Assembly: GCA_945910005.1 (NCBI GenBank)
Contig: CAMDTW010000168.1
Coordinates: 1 to 64,000 of the forward strand
Direction: 5' to 3'
From: Isoperla grammatica
Lineage: Eukaryota > Arthropoda > Insecta > Plecoptera > Perlodidae
DNA: 64,000 bases
Part shown: positions 35,201 through 48,700 of the stretch, in pieces
Numbering within the stretch: the first letter of the stretch is position 1
Layout of the letters: each line of letters starts with the position of its first letter
The notes under the pieces: generated by a model
Databases searched by the model: none
Told to the model about the DNA's origin: nothing
Seen by the model: only the letters and a program-made list of their open reading frames with translations
Position numbers and translations under genes: made by a program

Positions 35201-38200
35201 CAGATGCATGTGTCTGTGGGCGGATGTTGCTAACATTACATTCATGGTGTTGCTTGTAGTGAATACATTGATGTTTGGAGTAACAGCTTTGTATGTCACC
35301 AAGGTACGTACACTAGTGAATAGTTACCAGAGGAATATACAGGGTACCTTTCACCCGATTGTACCATGTGTATTATATATGTATAGATAACGTGTTGAAA
35401 TGTCGTGTGTTAGTACATACAGCGCTATATGTGGCCAAATTTAGCAACGAACTACTGAAGATTTCATTCCGCGGTTGAAAATAGTGCTAGATATTATTGT
35501 GATATATCTTGTTTTTTGTTTGGTGTTTGTTTTTTTTGTTTTTTTTTTGTGTACTCATTTTGTTTTGTTTTGTGTTTTGGTTTTGGTTTTTATCGTCTTG
35601 TTTTGTTTGTGTTTGTTGTGTGTTATTTGTTGTTTGTATGTCTAAAACGTGTCCTGATTTAAATGGTGGCCTGCCTTTTTAAGATCTACTGATGGGATTC
35701 ATAATCTGCCCAAAAATGTTAAAAGCCGTACTTAATTAAACAATTTTCACAGTTTGCCATTATCGAAGTAGGAAGAACGACGCTGCTTCAGCAGGTTGTT
35801 GCGCGACATTGCCACTTTGAGCGCTTCATTCGTTTTCACTAGCGCCATCAGTGGCCAATCTCGGTGTCTATATATCTGATTCGAAATTTGAATATTTAGA
35901 ACGTGTCCGAACGCCTTTCTATAAAATCTTTAGTTACCTTTATTTGGTCTAAGATTTCTAGAATAATATGTCACAATTTACTTAGAGCATGTATTGTCTG
36001 GGTAAGAACCTTATTTTGTCTACTTACTCACAGCATGTTTTGTACGGGTAGAATCTTATTTTAATCTATTTACTCACAGCATATTTTGTTTAGGTAGCAC
36101 CTTATTTTATTATATTTGCTCACAGCATGTTACGTCACGGTAGGACCTTATTTTACTCTGTTCACTTACAACATGTTTTGATCCGGCAAGAATCTTATTT
36201 TGGTCTACTTAATCACAGCATGTTTGGTCGGGTAGAATCTTAATGTGGTGTATTCAATCACAACACTTTTTGTCCGGGTAGAACCGTATTTTAGTGTATT
36301 TACTTAAAGTATGTTTCGTCAGGGCAGGACATTATTTTGGTCTATTCACTTACAGCATGTTTTCATCCGGGTAGAATCTTATTTTGGTCTATTCACTCAC
36401 TGCATGACTTGTGCAGGTAGAAACTTATTTTGATCTATTTACTTACAGCATGTTTTGTGCATGAAGAACCTTATTTTGGTCTATATACTCACATTCACAA
36501 CATTATTTTCTATGGGTAGAAACTATTGTTGGTCTTTTAACTCACAGCATGTAATGTCCCGGTATATATTGTGTTGTTCTTTTTACTCTCAGTATATTTT
36601 GTCCGGGTAGAAACATCTTTTAATCTATTTACTCACAACAAGTTTTGTCACGCTAGAATGTTTTCCTAGTCTATTAACTCACATAATAATTTGTCCAGGT
36701 AGAATCTAATTTTGGTCTAGTAACGTACAGCATTATTTTTGTCTGGGTAGAATCTTATTTGGGTCAATTAACTCACAGCATGTTTGGTACGGGTAGTATA
36801 TTTTTTGGTCTATGTAATCACAACCTGTTTTGTATTGGGTGGAACCTTATTTTGATCTATTTACTCAAAGAATATTTTGATTGGGTTGTATCTTATTTTG
36901 GTCTATTTACACACGGCATGTTTTGTCCATGTTAATGTAATTTTGGTCTATTTACTCAAAGAATCTTTTTTTTTCAATTTATAGTCTCTGCCAGTTTGCG
37001 CGGTTACAATCTTATTTTGGGTATTCACTGACACCATGTTTTGTCCGGGTAGGTCTTATTCTAGTATATTTACTCACAGCATTTTTTGTACGTGTGGAAT
37101 CTTATTTTGATCTATTTACTCAAAGAATATTTTGTTTGGATAGAATTAAATTTGTATCTTTTTACTCACGGCATGTTTTGTCCGGTTAGAATTTTATCTT
37201 GGTGTATTTACTCACAAAACGTTTTGTCCAGTTAGAATCACTTGCTGATCTATTTACTCACAGCAATTTGGTCCGGTTAGTATCATATTTTGGAATATTT
37301 ACTCACTACCTCTTTTGTTTGGATAGAACTGTTTTTTGATCTTTTTACTCACAAAATGTTTTGTCCAGTTAGAATCACTTGCTGCTCTATTTACTCACAG
37401 CAATTTGGTCCGGTTAGTATCATATTTTGGAATATTTACTCACTACCTCTTTTGTTTGGGTAGAACCGTATTTTGATCTGTTTACTCACAAAATGTTTGG
37501 CCCAGGTAGAATCTTGTTTCGGTCTATTTACTCATAGAATGTTTTTTCGGGTGAAATCTTATTTTGGTCTTTTTACGCACAGTCTGGCGAAAACAATGGA
37601 GTCAACACCATCACTCTAGTGCTCTTCACCATATTGATATCCCAAGTCTACCTGGTTACCAACAACATGATACAACTCATCTCAGACCAAGTGAGTAGAA
37701 ATCACCACAATTGAGTAACATACAAACTAAGGTTGACATGGGCAGTCAAAATCTCGACTTCAAGTCTGTCTTCGACGACTCAAAGCACAACTTAATTTCA
37801 ATAGTGATGAGGATGATGATGATGAAATGCAAGACAGACTTTGTTTACTTTCATTTTGGTGCCATTTTTTTTACATGTTGACAACACGTTGTTATTGACA
37901 TCGAAGAGAATGTATCAGTACCACGATGACCAAGAAGATATTTGAGCAGAAGCATAGCCAGGTTTTGGGTCTCAGGGGGAAGGAAATTTTTAGGGGGCGC
38001 CGACTCATGGTAAACAGTTTGCAAAACATCACAAATTGTATTTAAGTTTGATAGTTATATACAACACCCCTATACATATACACAATACACCCCTATATAC
38101 ATTTAGTCATATATTTATTTAGCTCAGAGAATTGCCGTTTCTGAATGCGCTCGTAGTCGTTCTTTGTACAGGAGTTTTTTTCTTGGTTTCATGATTGCAA

Positions 38201-39727
38201 ATTTCTTAGCACGTTTTCGAAATCAAGTGAAACGGCAAGGGTTCTCTTAATATTTAACAATGATAAATTGGATAAACGACCTTCTGACATGGTTTAGCGT
38301 GTGTATGATTTTATTGCCTTGAGCCTGCTGAAACTTTCCTCAGCCATCGCACTACTAACCGGTAAAGTAAGATAGATTTGATACAAGGTGGACAAATTTG
38401 GATAAACACTTAGCATGTCGTTAGCCTGAGAGAATTCCAATAATGTGTTGCAGTATAAAGCACGGAATGAGTGATATTCATCAGCAATAAGCGAATGAAA
38501 AATGTAATTTTTGTTTGTTTTGTATGTTGTGTGCAATCGCGTATGGTGGCAATACAGCAAGGGCGGCGCTTGGGCGGCTTGGTGATTGTCGGTAATTGGG
38601 TCAAGCAAGACCTACTATTACGGTATTTATTTACATATAACGAAATTAATTACTTTTGTCAAATTCAAAAGACTTTGCCCACCACTCTTTCCCCCCGCCC
38701 CCCCCCCCCCCCCATCAATTCATACTTTGTCCAGTTGGACAATGATCTGTTCCGCGCGAGGTTTTATCAAAGTAGGCGGCACATCCCTTATGAAAAAGAA
38801 TCATTGAGATCTTTAAAAAAAATCATTGGTTTTGCCCAATGATAAAATTGGACAAATCATTCAGAAAAATCATTGGAGATAATCATTGCTGGAACAAAAA
38901 ATAATCATTGCTGGAACAAAAATAATCATTGCCAATGATAAAATTGGACAAATCATTGAGTAATAATCATTGCAGATAAGCATTGCTGAAACAAAAAACA
39001 TCCTTACAAAATTATTGGTGGAATCATTGACAAAAATCATTCAGAAAAATCATTGCTAAAATTATTGATAAAAATCATTCAAATAAATCATTGCTATAAT
39101 TATTGACAAAAATCATTCAAATAAATCATTGCTAAAATTATTGACAAAAATCATTCAAATAAATCATTGCTAAAATTATTGACAAAAATCATTCAAATAA
39201 ATCATTGCTAAAATTATTGACAAAAATCATTCAAATAAATCATTGCTAAAATTATTGACAAAAATCATTCAAATAAATCATTGCTAAAATTATTGACAAA
39301 AATCATTCAAATAAATCATTGCTAAAATTATTGACAAAAATCATTCAGCAAAATCATTACTGCATTATTAGCAGCAAATTATTCAGATGAATCATTGCTA
39401 AAATTATTGACACATATTATTCGAGATATCATTGCTAGAATTAACTAAGTAGAACAAGCATGTTGGTACAATGTTGTACCAAGGTCGAGTAATGCAGAGG
39501 GATAGAGTTGGGCTGGGACTCTGTTGGTATTTGATACTTGAAATACAGCGAGACAACATCGAACCCACCAACACTATCTCATTTCTAGAAAGATTCATAC
39601 CAAACTTTCACAACACTACATCGTTGTTAGGCTTAATTAAATATCAATAATATTAGCAACAATAACAATAGGTAACAACCATATTAATAATAATAATAGT
39701 TATTATTATTGTTATTATTATTATAAC

Positions 39728-39799
<72 letters not shown>

Positions 39800-42700
39800 C
39801 ATTATTATTATTAGGCTATTATTGTTATTATTATTATTAGTATTATTTTATTTGTAACAGAAAGATCAACAAATCAATACTACCTACTAGTTACGACACA
39901 ATAGAAGGAGGAACGTTCTTAATTGAAGTAGGCCTAGTACTGGTAGGGCGTACCTAATAAAGAAATTTAAAGAAATGAAGAAAATTTAAAAGTAAATTGA
40001 CATTTAAGAAATAATATGCAGCTATAAGTTTGAAAATAGAAGGAAATATTACTATATAGGGATATGCCTACAATACAAAAATAATTACATCATTTAAGGG
40101 CCTGGCCCATGTATGCGATGTGACCCATGCGATACAAACAATACACTTTTAAAATGCCTAATACATCTCTCAAGATCTGCTAAATCAAGACAGCTAGACG
40201 AGGCCTAAACTTAGCTCTAGGAATCTCGTTACGACATCCGTTATATGTTTGACCGATGCGTGAAAAGTTAAAATATTTCCAACTCTTGTCGAATGAAATG
40301 GATCGGACGCACCATGGCATCAGTCGCCTGAGATACGGGTTGTGATTGGATGAATCGAAATAATTACAAACAAGTAGGTAACTAAGATAGATAACACAAA
40401 AGCTAGCTCAGTATGGTTTTAGGAAAAAAACTAAAGAAACCAATAAGAAACGTTCTATTGACAGGTACATGTAATCATGGCTTTAACATCATGCCGGTTC
40501 TGGCAGATCAGGCAGTAATTAATATTAAATTCAAAACACCAGAAGATACAGCAATCGACTCAAAATGTGATTTAAAAAACAATATATGTATGTGTCAGTG
40601 GTCAGTACCTGTGCGATGGATCACGGTAGGCAGAGGCTACGCCAATGCTCACTTTTGCCTGTAGTACAGACTCTTGATCGAAATTGTGCCGGGTTTGTGG
40701 AAAACATGGTTGGGAAACGATATGGAAGCTAGGCTTAATTTAATAGTTAGTTATCTTAAAATAAGATATATTGAACAATTGAGGTTACGGTTACAATAAT
40801 TTATACAGGCACTTATAACGAACATGAAAGAAAGTGATGTTTACTTTGTAAAACACAAATTTGCCATATTATTACCTAATTTTAGAACTTGGATAAGTCT
40901 TTTAGTATCTTCTTGGGTCTTTTCAACTATTGAGTTTACATTTGATTGAATGTATTGAAAAAAGTAATCAGATGAATGCTGATTAATCTATGGTTTCACT
41001 GCAGATTTAGTGACGGTAAGCACAATTTTCTTGGTCAATACTGAGAAGAGTCATTTGGTTGTTACGTTTGTCATCGGGCACAGTTTAGTGGCCATGTAGT
41101 TCCCTGTTCCATTGACTCTGAAAAAAAAATAACAATTCACATTGATTTTAGCAGGAGCTGCATTGAAATTTACAACAAATGTAACATTTGTAAAACTGCA
41201 TTATTTTGTGTTCCTATTAATGGGATGAATGTGTGGGGGGGATGCCACAAGGAATCTGGCAATAGGCCAATTGTAGTTATCTTTTCTGTTACTTTTGAGA
41301 ATTTTGTAATGATATAACTTTCATGTTACTGACACAAGTGACTACATTACAGTAAGGCGTTAGTGGCCAACGTCCGTTATGTTGCTACCCAGGTTTGCTA
41401 TTACTGTGTAGACTCCTTCATTATGATTGGCTAGACTCTTGTTTAGGCATATGCCTAAAAAAAGTACGTACTTATTTTACAGGGGGGGGGGGGGGGGGGG
41501 GGTATTTTTTTTACCAACTGGGCTATCACAGTCAATTGAAACATGGTCTTCACTTCACAATGTGTGAAGTGGCAAACTTGCCATCGACATCCCACTATAC
41601 CATTAAACCAAATGACAGGTTCGGCCATCTTCTGTACTAGGCCTATAGAATGGTAGAATTACCAAATGACGCCGTATCAATATTTTCATTAGTTAAAGGA
41701 ATTCATCGTTAAGTGTGTTTTGTAGGGTAGTCCCTCGAGTCTCAATGCCAGTGGCTGTTTGTCTACTGCTTCGTACAGTAACGTATGCTAGTCGACTAGC
41801 CTAGTAGCAGATGTAATCAATCGCAAGCACAAATCACAGATTCATACATGTGAGTAGGCCTACTATCGTGTGCTGTCATCGTCATGCATTTATATTCTGC
41901 TTACTAGCCTACTAACCGACTAGCGGTACAAAGCAGTGCACAAACAGCCGCTGCGGTTGGGTCTCTACCCTACAATACACACTTAACAGTTTCATAGCCC
42001 AGGCCTACTAGGCCAATATTCAACAATTTAACTGAACTAGCCTATGGCTAGCAACTATGCTGTATGGCAATGTTGACTCAGGCAATTGATTACTGGTAGG
42101 ATAATCCTATTCTTAGGCAGGCCATAGGTTCTAACCATACAGGTGGGTCCACAGTAACATGGGGCCACTATACGATAGACCTACGCCTAACTGTAACAGC
42201 AAAGTTCGGCAACCTGTAAACGATAAAATTTGTTTACGTGTTGTACGACTCGATGCAGTATGTTGTTCCCATTACCGGAGTCGGCTGGAATCAGAATTTA
42301 CATGGGTCTGCCTGCTATATACGATGATATTTTATAAGTGTGTTATTAGGATTCTATTACTTCATTGTGCACTGCAGCATTTTCTGCTATTGTTACATAA
42401 TGTAGTTGCCAGATATTGTAGACCAACTAGTGTAGGCCTAGGCCTAGGCCCAGCTTAGAAATAGGCATATTGTAGGCTACTGTAGTCTTTATTCTGAGTT
42501 TTTTCCGTAGGCCTACATTGTACAATAAGCCCATTCGTATGTATTGTGAAGCTGATATTGCTAGGCCTAGACGCTAGGCCTAGGGCCCTAGGAGACTAGC
42601 CTATCTAGGCCCTAGCTTACTTGGGTGGGTATTTATTATACAAAGGACCTAGGCTATATGAGGTAGGCATATGCTTGTTGAACGAGGCCTTTCAAATATG

Positions 42701-45700
42701 TGGTAGGCCTAGCCTATACTATGGTCTTCGTGTGATCTAGGACCTAGGCCTAGCCTAGATGCATTTAGGTTACGGCTAAAGTGAGGTTATGGTAGGACTA
42801 GGGCACTGAAACTTGCATCTACAGACAAGGCATAACGACAATACGCGCGACAATATAGGCCTACGGTGTAACGTACATGAACTTTGTCCTAGATCACTTT
42901 ATGTGTAAATATCAATCATTACTACGTACTTACCGGAATTTGTTAGTCACTGGCTCACGCCGCACACATCCACTTCGATGCTACACCTCACCGCAGTCGC
43001 AGTCCGCACTCCGCAGTTCCAACGTAACTTGAAAATTGACAGTTGAGAAGCCGGTGACGCGGGCAATTTCAAATTTTAAGATGATCAAAGAAATCGTTGG
43101 AGTGTTTAGTTAAATCATTTTGAATCGTTAGTAACGAAATAATAAACTAATAATTGTAATGATAATTTGCAAGAAATTATTGATCTATAAATATCGTCTT
43201 CGATAAAAAAAAATGATAAATAAATAAATAATTTACAAACCGAAAACAACTTTGTTTCAAATAATTATTTGCCTGGCAAGAATTATTCAAAGTATATGAA
43301 TGATGTCGCAATCATTCAGATATTATCATTAAAACTAAATAATTATCTGGATAGCCTACTATCATTGGACAACACTTTGGTTTTAAATAATCATTGGTTG
43401 GCATCGATTATTTAAAAGTATTATGGATGTAATAATCATTCCCAAACAATCATTGGCAACTCAGTGATTATTTGGAGGTTATCATTGGAGTAACACTTTT
43501 TTTAAATAATCAGTACCTACCAATGATTATTTATATGAGTGTTGTATGTGTAATAATCATTCTGATATAATCATTTACACTGAATGATTATTTGAAAGAT
43601 ATCATTGGCAAAAAAATTTCAGAGTCGCCATCAACGATTATTTAGAAGATATCATTGACTAAAATATATTGTTTGAAATAATCATTGCCCGGCAATAATT
43701 ATTTATGAGCGTATTATTTGTGGAATTATCATTCAGGTTTCATCATGTGCACTGAATAATAATTTGAAATATATCATTGGCTGAACAATCTCGGGGTTTC
43801 TAGCAATGATTATTTTTAAGAAATCATTGACTGAAACATATTGTTTGAAATAATTATTGCCCGCCAATGATTATTTGCAAGAGTATTATTTGTGGAATTA
43901 TCATTCAGGTTTAATCATTTGCGCTGAATAATAATTTGAAATATATCATTGGCTGAACAAACTTGGGGTTTTCAGCAATGATTATTTTGAAGAAATCATT
44001 GACTGATACATATTGTTTGAAATAATCATTGCCCGGCAATGATTATTTGAAAAAATCATTCACGCTCAATAATACTTTTTCGTAAGGGATGGCCACCTAC
44101 AAAGGCGACAAAGGACGTAGGTGCCACACAGGATTTAGGTATTTATTTTTTCACATGGATTTTTGGGACTTTGAAGTGGAACAATTCAAATCGTGGGGGG
44201 GCCGGGGGCGCCAGGACAAAAGGCAAGGGGGGCATTTGCCCCTCCTGCCCCCCATTGACTACGCCACTGTATTTGAGGGCTATAGAATGCCCCCTTTCCA
44301 CCATAGAATTCTATACAACGAATGTCAACTAAAACCGAACAGGAGACGCTAGGGCCTAGCAATAATTTTCACATCATAAAAAGATTGGCACGGAAAAGAA
44401 GACGATTACCATTACACTACTGATTCAAGTTGAGTGTGTATCGCGATTTTACACTAGTGGCATCTTCAAGGTAATTGTTACGTATCTTGGTAACAATATT
44501 TATATCTATGGTCTAGTAAAACCGCGGTCTCTGCGTTTTAGGTTCGAATTTTGGCTTTGGCATAGATTTCATGTGGCGTTTATTCATCCTCATAATCACC
44601 CACTCATTGTCTCGATTAGCCTCGCTGCAAAAGTATGGACGTAAACCCCAAATATCATCAATTAACATAAGAATCAAAGCACCATTGTTCATCGTTCAAC
44701 AATATTAAACGCTTCCTCCGAAATTATAAACAATGAGAGTACAGTCTCGTGAAAATACGGAACAGCTTAAACAAAAATCAAAGAACCATTGTTCATCGTG
44801 TAAAAATATTAAACGCTCACTCCGAAAGTATAAACAACAATATACTTTTCTCACTTCAAAATGTCACCGTTTGATTTTTATAACGTTATAGAGTTTAACA
44901 TTTTTCCTTTCCATCTTCCGAGTTGTATATTATGTAAATTCGTCGTGTTTTCCGAAGACAAATTTCCATTTCATAGTTTTAATCGTATTGACTCGGTTAA
45001 AAAAAACGCAATTCATAACTCAAGTTAAATGTAATATTTCAACCACACAATTAAACAGGGATCCGACTAGTTTTGTTTTCTGAACATAGCCGAAGCCTAG
45101 CCTAGCCAGTCACTGGCAAAGCTAGCCCAGCTGCAAGCCTAGCCGAGGTTAGCTTTAAAAAAAAAACGTAGCCGAGCTAAAAGGTAGCTGGCTTACAAGG
45201 AACATAGCCCCGCGCGGCTCGAAGCTAGCTAGCTTAAAACGAACGTAGCCCAGCCGAGCTGGAAGCTAGCTGGGCTTAGAACGAACGTAGCCCAGTCGAG
45301 CTGGAATCTAGCTGGCTTACAAAGAACATAGCCCAGCCCAGCCAGAAGATAGCCGGAGTTGAAAAAACATAGCCTAGCCTAGCTTGAAGCTAGCTGATAT
45401 GGGAAAAACATAGCTAGCCTAGCCTAGCCTAGCTGGAAGCTAGCCGGGGCAGAAAGAACATAAATGTTAGAATCATAGCCTTGCATTACAGTAATGAGGT
45501 GCAACGAAACATGAAACCTGCTTATTTGACAGGTTGCAAATAGCTAAGTGTTGAATAGCTAGTGAATAACTATAGTGAATTGAAAAGCTAAGTGAAGTGA
45601 TTACTATGGATGAAACCATCAGATGGAAGCTAGCCGGGGCAGAAAGAACATAAATGTTAGAATCATTGCCTTGCATTACAGTTTATTTATATTTGCTTTA

Positions 45701-48700
45701 TATGTTTAAAAAGTTAATAACGAGTAAAGTAATAATCTAGTGGTAGCCTGTGCTTAATTTCAGGGTGGACACGGCCACCTACTATTTTTCCTGGGGGGGG
45801 GGGGGGGGGGGGGGGGGGCGGACGCGTTCGCCCACTTATTATTTTGGAAAGTCCTAATTAAAAAGTCAATGCGATGTTGTAGTAAACTGCATAGCCTGTC
45901 TGTAGTTACTGTACTAATGTGGCGACTGCACTTTTCCATATATCCTCCCTGCTACTTGTTGACAAGATTATGCCGGCTAGATTGGCAGGGGGAGGGGGAG
46001 GTAAGTATTTTGGGTTTCCTTAAAGTCAAGCAGATGACAAGAAAAGGGGATATTTATTACAGAAAACAAGAAAGCGCAAGCAGCCTCTCAACCCCCCCTC
46101 CCCCAGGGTTGACATACATCCCGCCAGTGCTTTTTTTCTAAAATAAAGTTAACCGGTACGATCGGTATAATGTTTCATGTAACTGGCGTGGTATAGCTGG
46201 GGTCTGGGGCAAAGCCCCAGCCGCCGGAGGCAAATTCGCCGCAGGCGAAAAAATTTTGGGTACTGCATTAAGTTTGATGGCCAAAAACGCATTTTTAAGG
46301 CGGATTTGTATCGTAGATATCGACGAAATATGAAGCTTATGTTGCACAGCTCATGACTGGGATTAGATCCTGTGGCCACACGATCGAGCAGCGCGTGGGC
46401 GTGAACTGGCGTCCCCAGAAAACATAAAATATCTTTTTTTTAAACGTGCCAATAGTGATGGTTCATTGTAACAAGACGGAAAATAAAATTATTTTTTCAG
46501 CCCCCCCCCCCCCCCCCCCCCCCCCCCGCCTCATGTTGAATCCGCCCCTGTTTAACGTGACCCAAACACAAGACGTGCATTTACTCACTACAAACCTTAA
46601 TAGTTAATATTTTTTTTAAAATTATTTATAACTCACCAAAATCGATGATATCGAATTCAAAGCAATTTCAAAACATGACTCATATAGTCATGTTCTTGTC
46701 AGCAACACGTCGGTCTCTTGCTCTGTTTCGGGTATAGGTGGCGAGGTGACGACCCAAGAAGTTATTTTTCGGTTTATTTTTATTTTTTACACTCTCACTA
46801 AACACACACACACTCGCTAATCACGACGACATCTCCACTCGTCACCAGAGAGGAAACTAACCCTGTCACACACAACTAACAATACCTTGACCACCGATCC
46901 CCCCCCCCCCCCCCCCCGCTTCCTCCCCGGACACAACCCAATCGTTGTCTGTAAATTGAAAAGGCGCTTTCCAGGAAAACAGAAAAGTAAGAATAGGTAG
47001 ATTCTCTTTTGCGGTTCCCAGAAGCTACTCTTCTGACAGACTGTTGACATTTTAGTCAAAACAACCCTAATTATCTTTCCTTAGAACTGATGACCCAAAT
47101 AAGAGAAAAGATTACTGTAGTGAGTGGCCGCCAAGAGTCTAAAAAGAAGTTATTTACTACATGTCACACCCATGTCACCAGCAGGTGGCAACATCCTTAT
47201 ATTACAAAATGAAACATATTTTGCAGTCACAAGCCTTTCACACTGCACAATTCAAAGTTATTCACGCGCTTCAAGGCTAATCATAGCGTACCGGCTATAG
47301 TGTGACTTCATTGCCTTTTACCGGTACGCCTCTTGTGTTAGCCGGTACGCGTACCGGCTCGTACCGGCCGAAAAAAGCCCTGCATCCCGCTATTATCTTG
47401 GTTAGATCCTGCAATACAATGTTCGACGTCGGTAGTTCATCCAGTATGAAAAGACGGGTTGTTGCCGACATCGGCCTGGGCGGTAGGTTGTAAACTTAAA
47501 AGCCACCCTAATTGACCACTTGCGACCGCTTCGTGCGTTTTTTTTTTTTTTTTATACCAAGATGTGCATTTGGCGAAGAATGCGTATCTCTCTCCCTCGC
47601 TCTCTCCGTAATATCTCTTTCACCCCCAATAGCAAGCAACAATGTGTTGTGAATAATACTTGAATGCTTGAATAATGCTTTGTGAATGAAAATAATTTAC
47701 GATGTTACCAGTGAAAAGAACCCTTCGAACTTGCACTGACAACCTTGCAGTCAATTATTGTGCCAGGCGGCTATTGGAGGTAGGCGGTATTGGGAGTACA
47801 ATAAGATTATCTGCGTTGAAAGTGTGAATAAACAAGGTCCATTGTCCCTTTGAGGGAAACGAAACACGTCAAATGCTGCTGGACGAACACATGTTGGGAA
47901 ACAATAACAAAAGCTAACATAGCCAGCTATACTCGAAAATCTTAGCCAGCTCGCAAAAATGCAGCCAGCCACAACCTAGAAAGACAGCCAGCTAAGAACA
48001 AGCTGCTTGAGAAAACGTAGCCTGCCGAAAGCTAGCTAGCCAGCTACTCGAAAATCTTAGCCAGCGAACTTAGCCTGCAGCTCGCAAAAATGTAGCCAAA
48101 ACCTAGCTAGCTTGCATCTCGATAAAACATAGCCAGCTAAGAAAAAACTAGCCAGCTATTTGAAAAAACGCAGCCAGCCAGAAGCTAGCTAGCCGGCTGC
48201 TCGATAAAACGAGCCAGACCAAAGCTAGTCAGCCTGCAGCTTGACAAAACCTAGCCAGCTAAGAGAAAGCTAGCCGGGCTGTTTGAAAAAACGTAGCCAG
48301 CCAAAAGCTAGCTAGCCGGCTGCTAAAAAAAAACGCAGCTTGATGCATTCTAGCCTAGCCTAGCCTAGCCTAGTCAGATCTCTGCAATTAAATACATGAG
48401 ATTTTTAAAATGTTGTACATTTTTGTTTTTATTGGATCACAACAGATTTGGAAGGGATGATTCCTTACCCTATTTAAAGACTAAGACACAAAAGGACTTC
48501 AGTGGCGGTAACCCACTTGTATCGAAGTGAGTAAACCGCGGGTTTTATAATTGTATAGTGTATAGCTGTGCCCTCTTACTGTTGTCGAGGAAACGTACTT
48601 GGAGAACAATTTTTTTTTATAATTTCTATAAGTTGACTATCGGATGCAGTATTTAGCTTTTTTCATGAATTGCACTCTTTTCGCCGAGTCTCTACGACAA

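Larger units (their letters stand above)
38782..44090. mobile_element. Element D: 5.3 kb insertion with AATCATTG-rich subterminal arrays
   Basis: Defined by comparison with gene 2, where the hAT relic is continuous. Ends ATCCCTTATGAAAAAG and CTTTTTCGTAAGGGAT are inverted repeats. The left subterminal zone (38800-39420) has about ten direct units of AAATCATTCAAATAAATCATTGC with AAAATTATTGAC; the right zone (43260-44080) holds many AATGATTATTT and AATAATCATTGCC units, i.e. mostly the inverted motif. The middle has a TTA microsatellite (39710-39840), a G22 tract (41481-41503), an AGGCCTA-rich region (41640-42790) and only short unrecognised ORFs. The superfamily is unknown to me. Confidence 0.75.
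37952..44272 (-). mobile_element. hAT relic, interrupted by element D (gene 1 copy)
   Basis: Two halves, 37952-38780 and 44091-44272, correspond to one continuous 1.0 kb stretch at 61312-62332 in gene 2. Ends are of hAT style (right end ACTACGCCACTG as read on +). The left half encodes, on the minus strand, the C-terminal part of a hAT transposase. It was present before the gene duplication. Confidence 0.65.

Noticed and set aside
46138..46420. Possible tRNA or tRNA-derived SINE with GGATCTAATCCC
   Set aside because: No cloverleaf could be built and the A box is missing.
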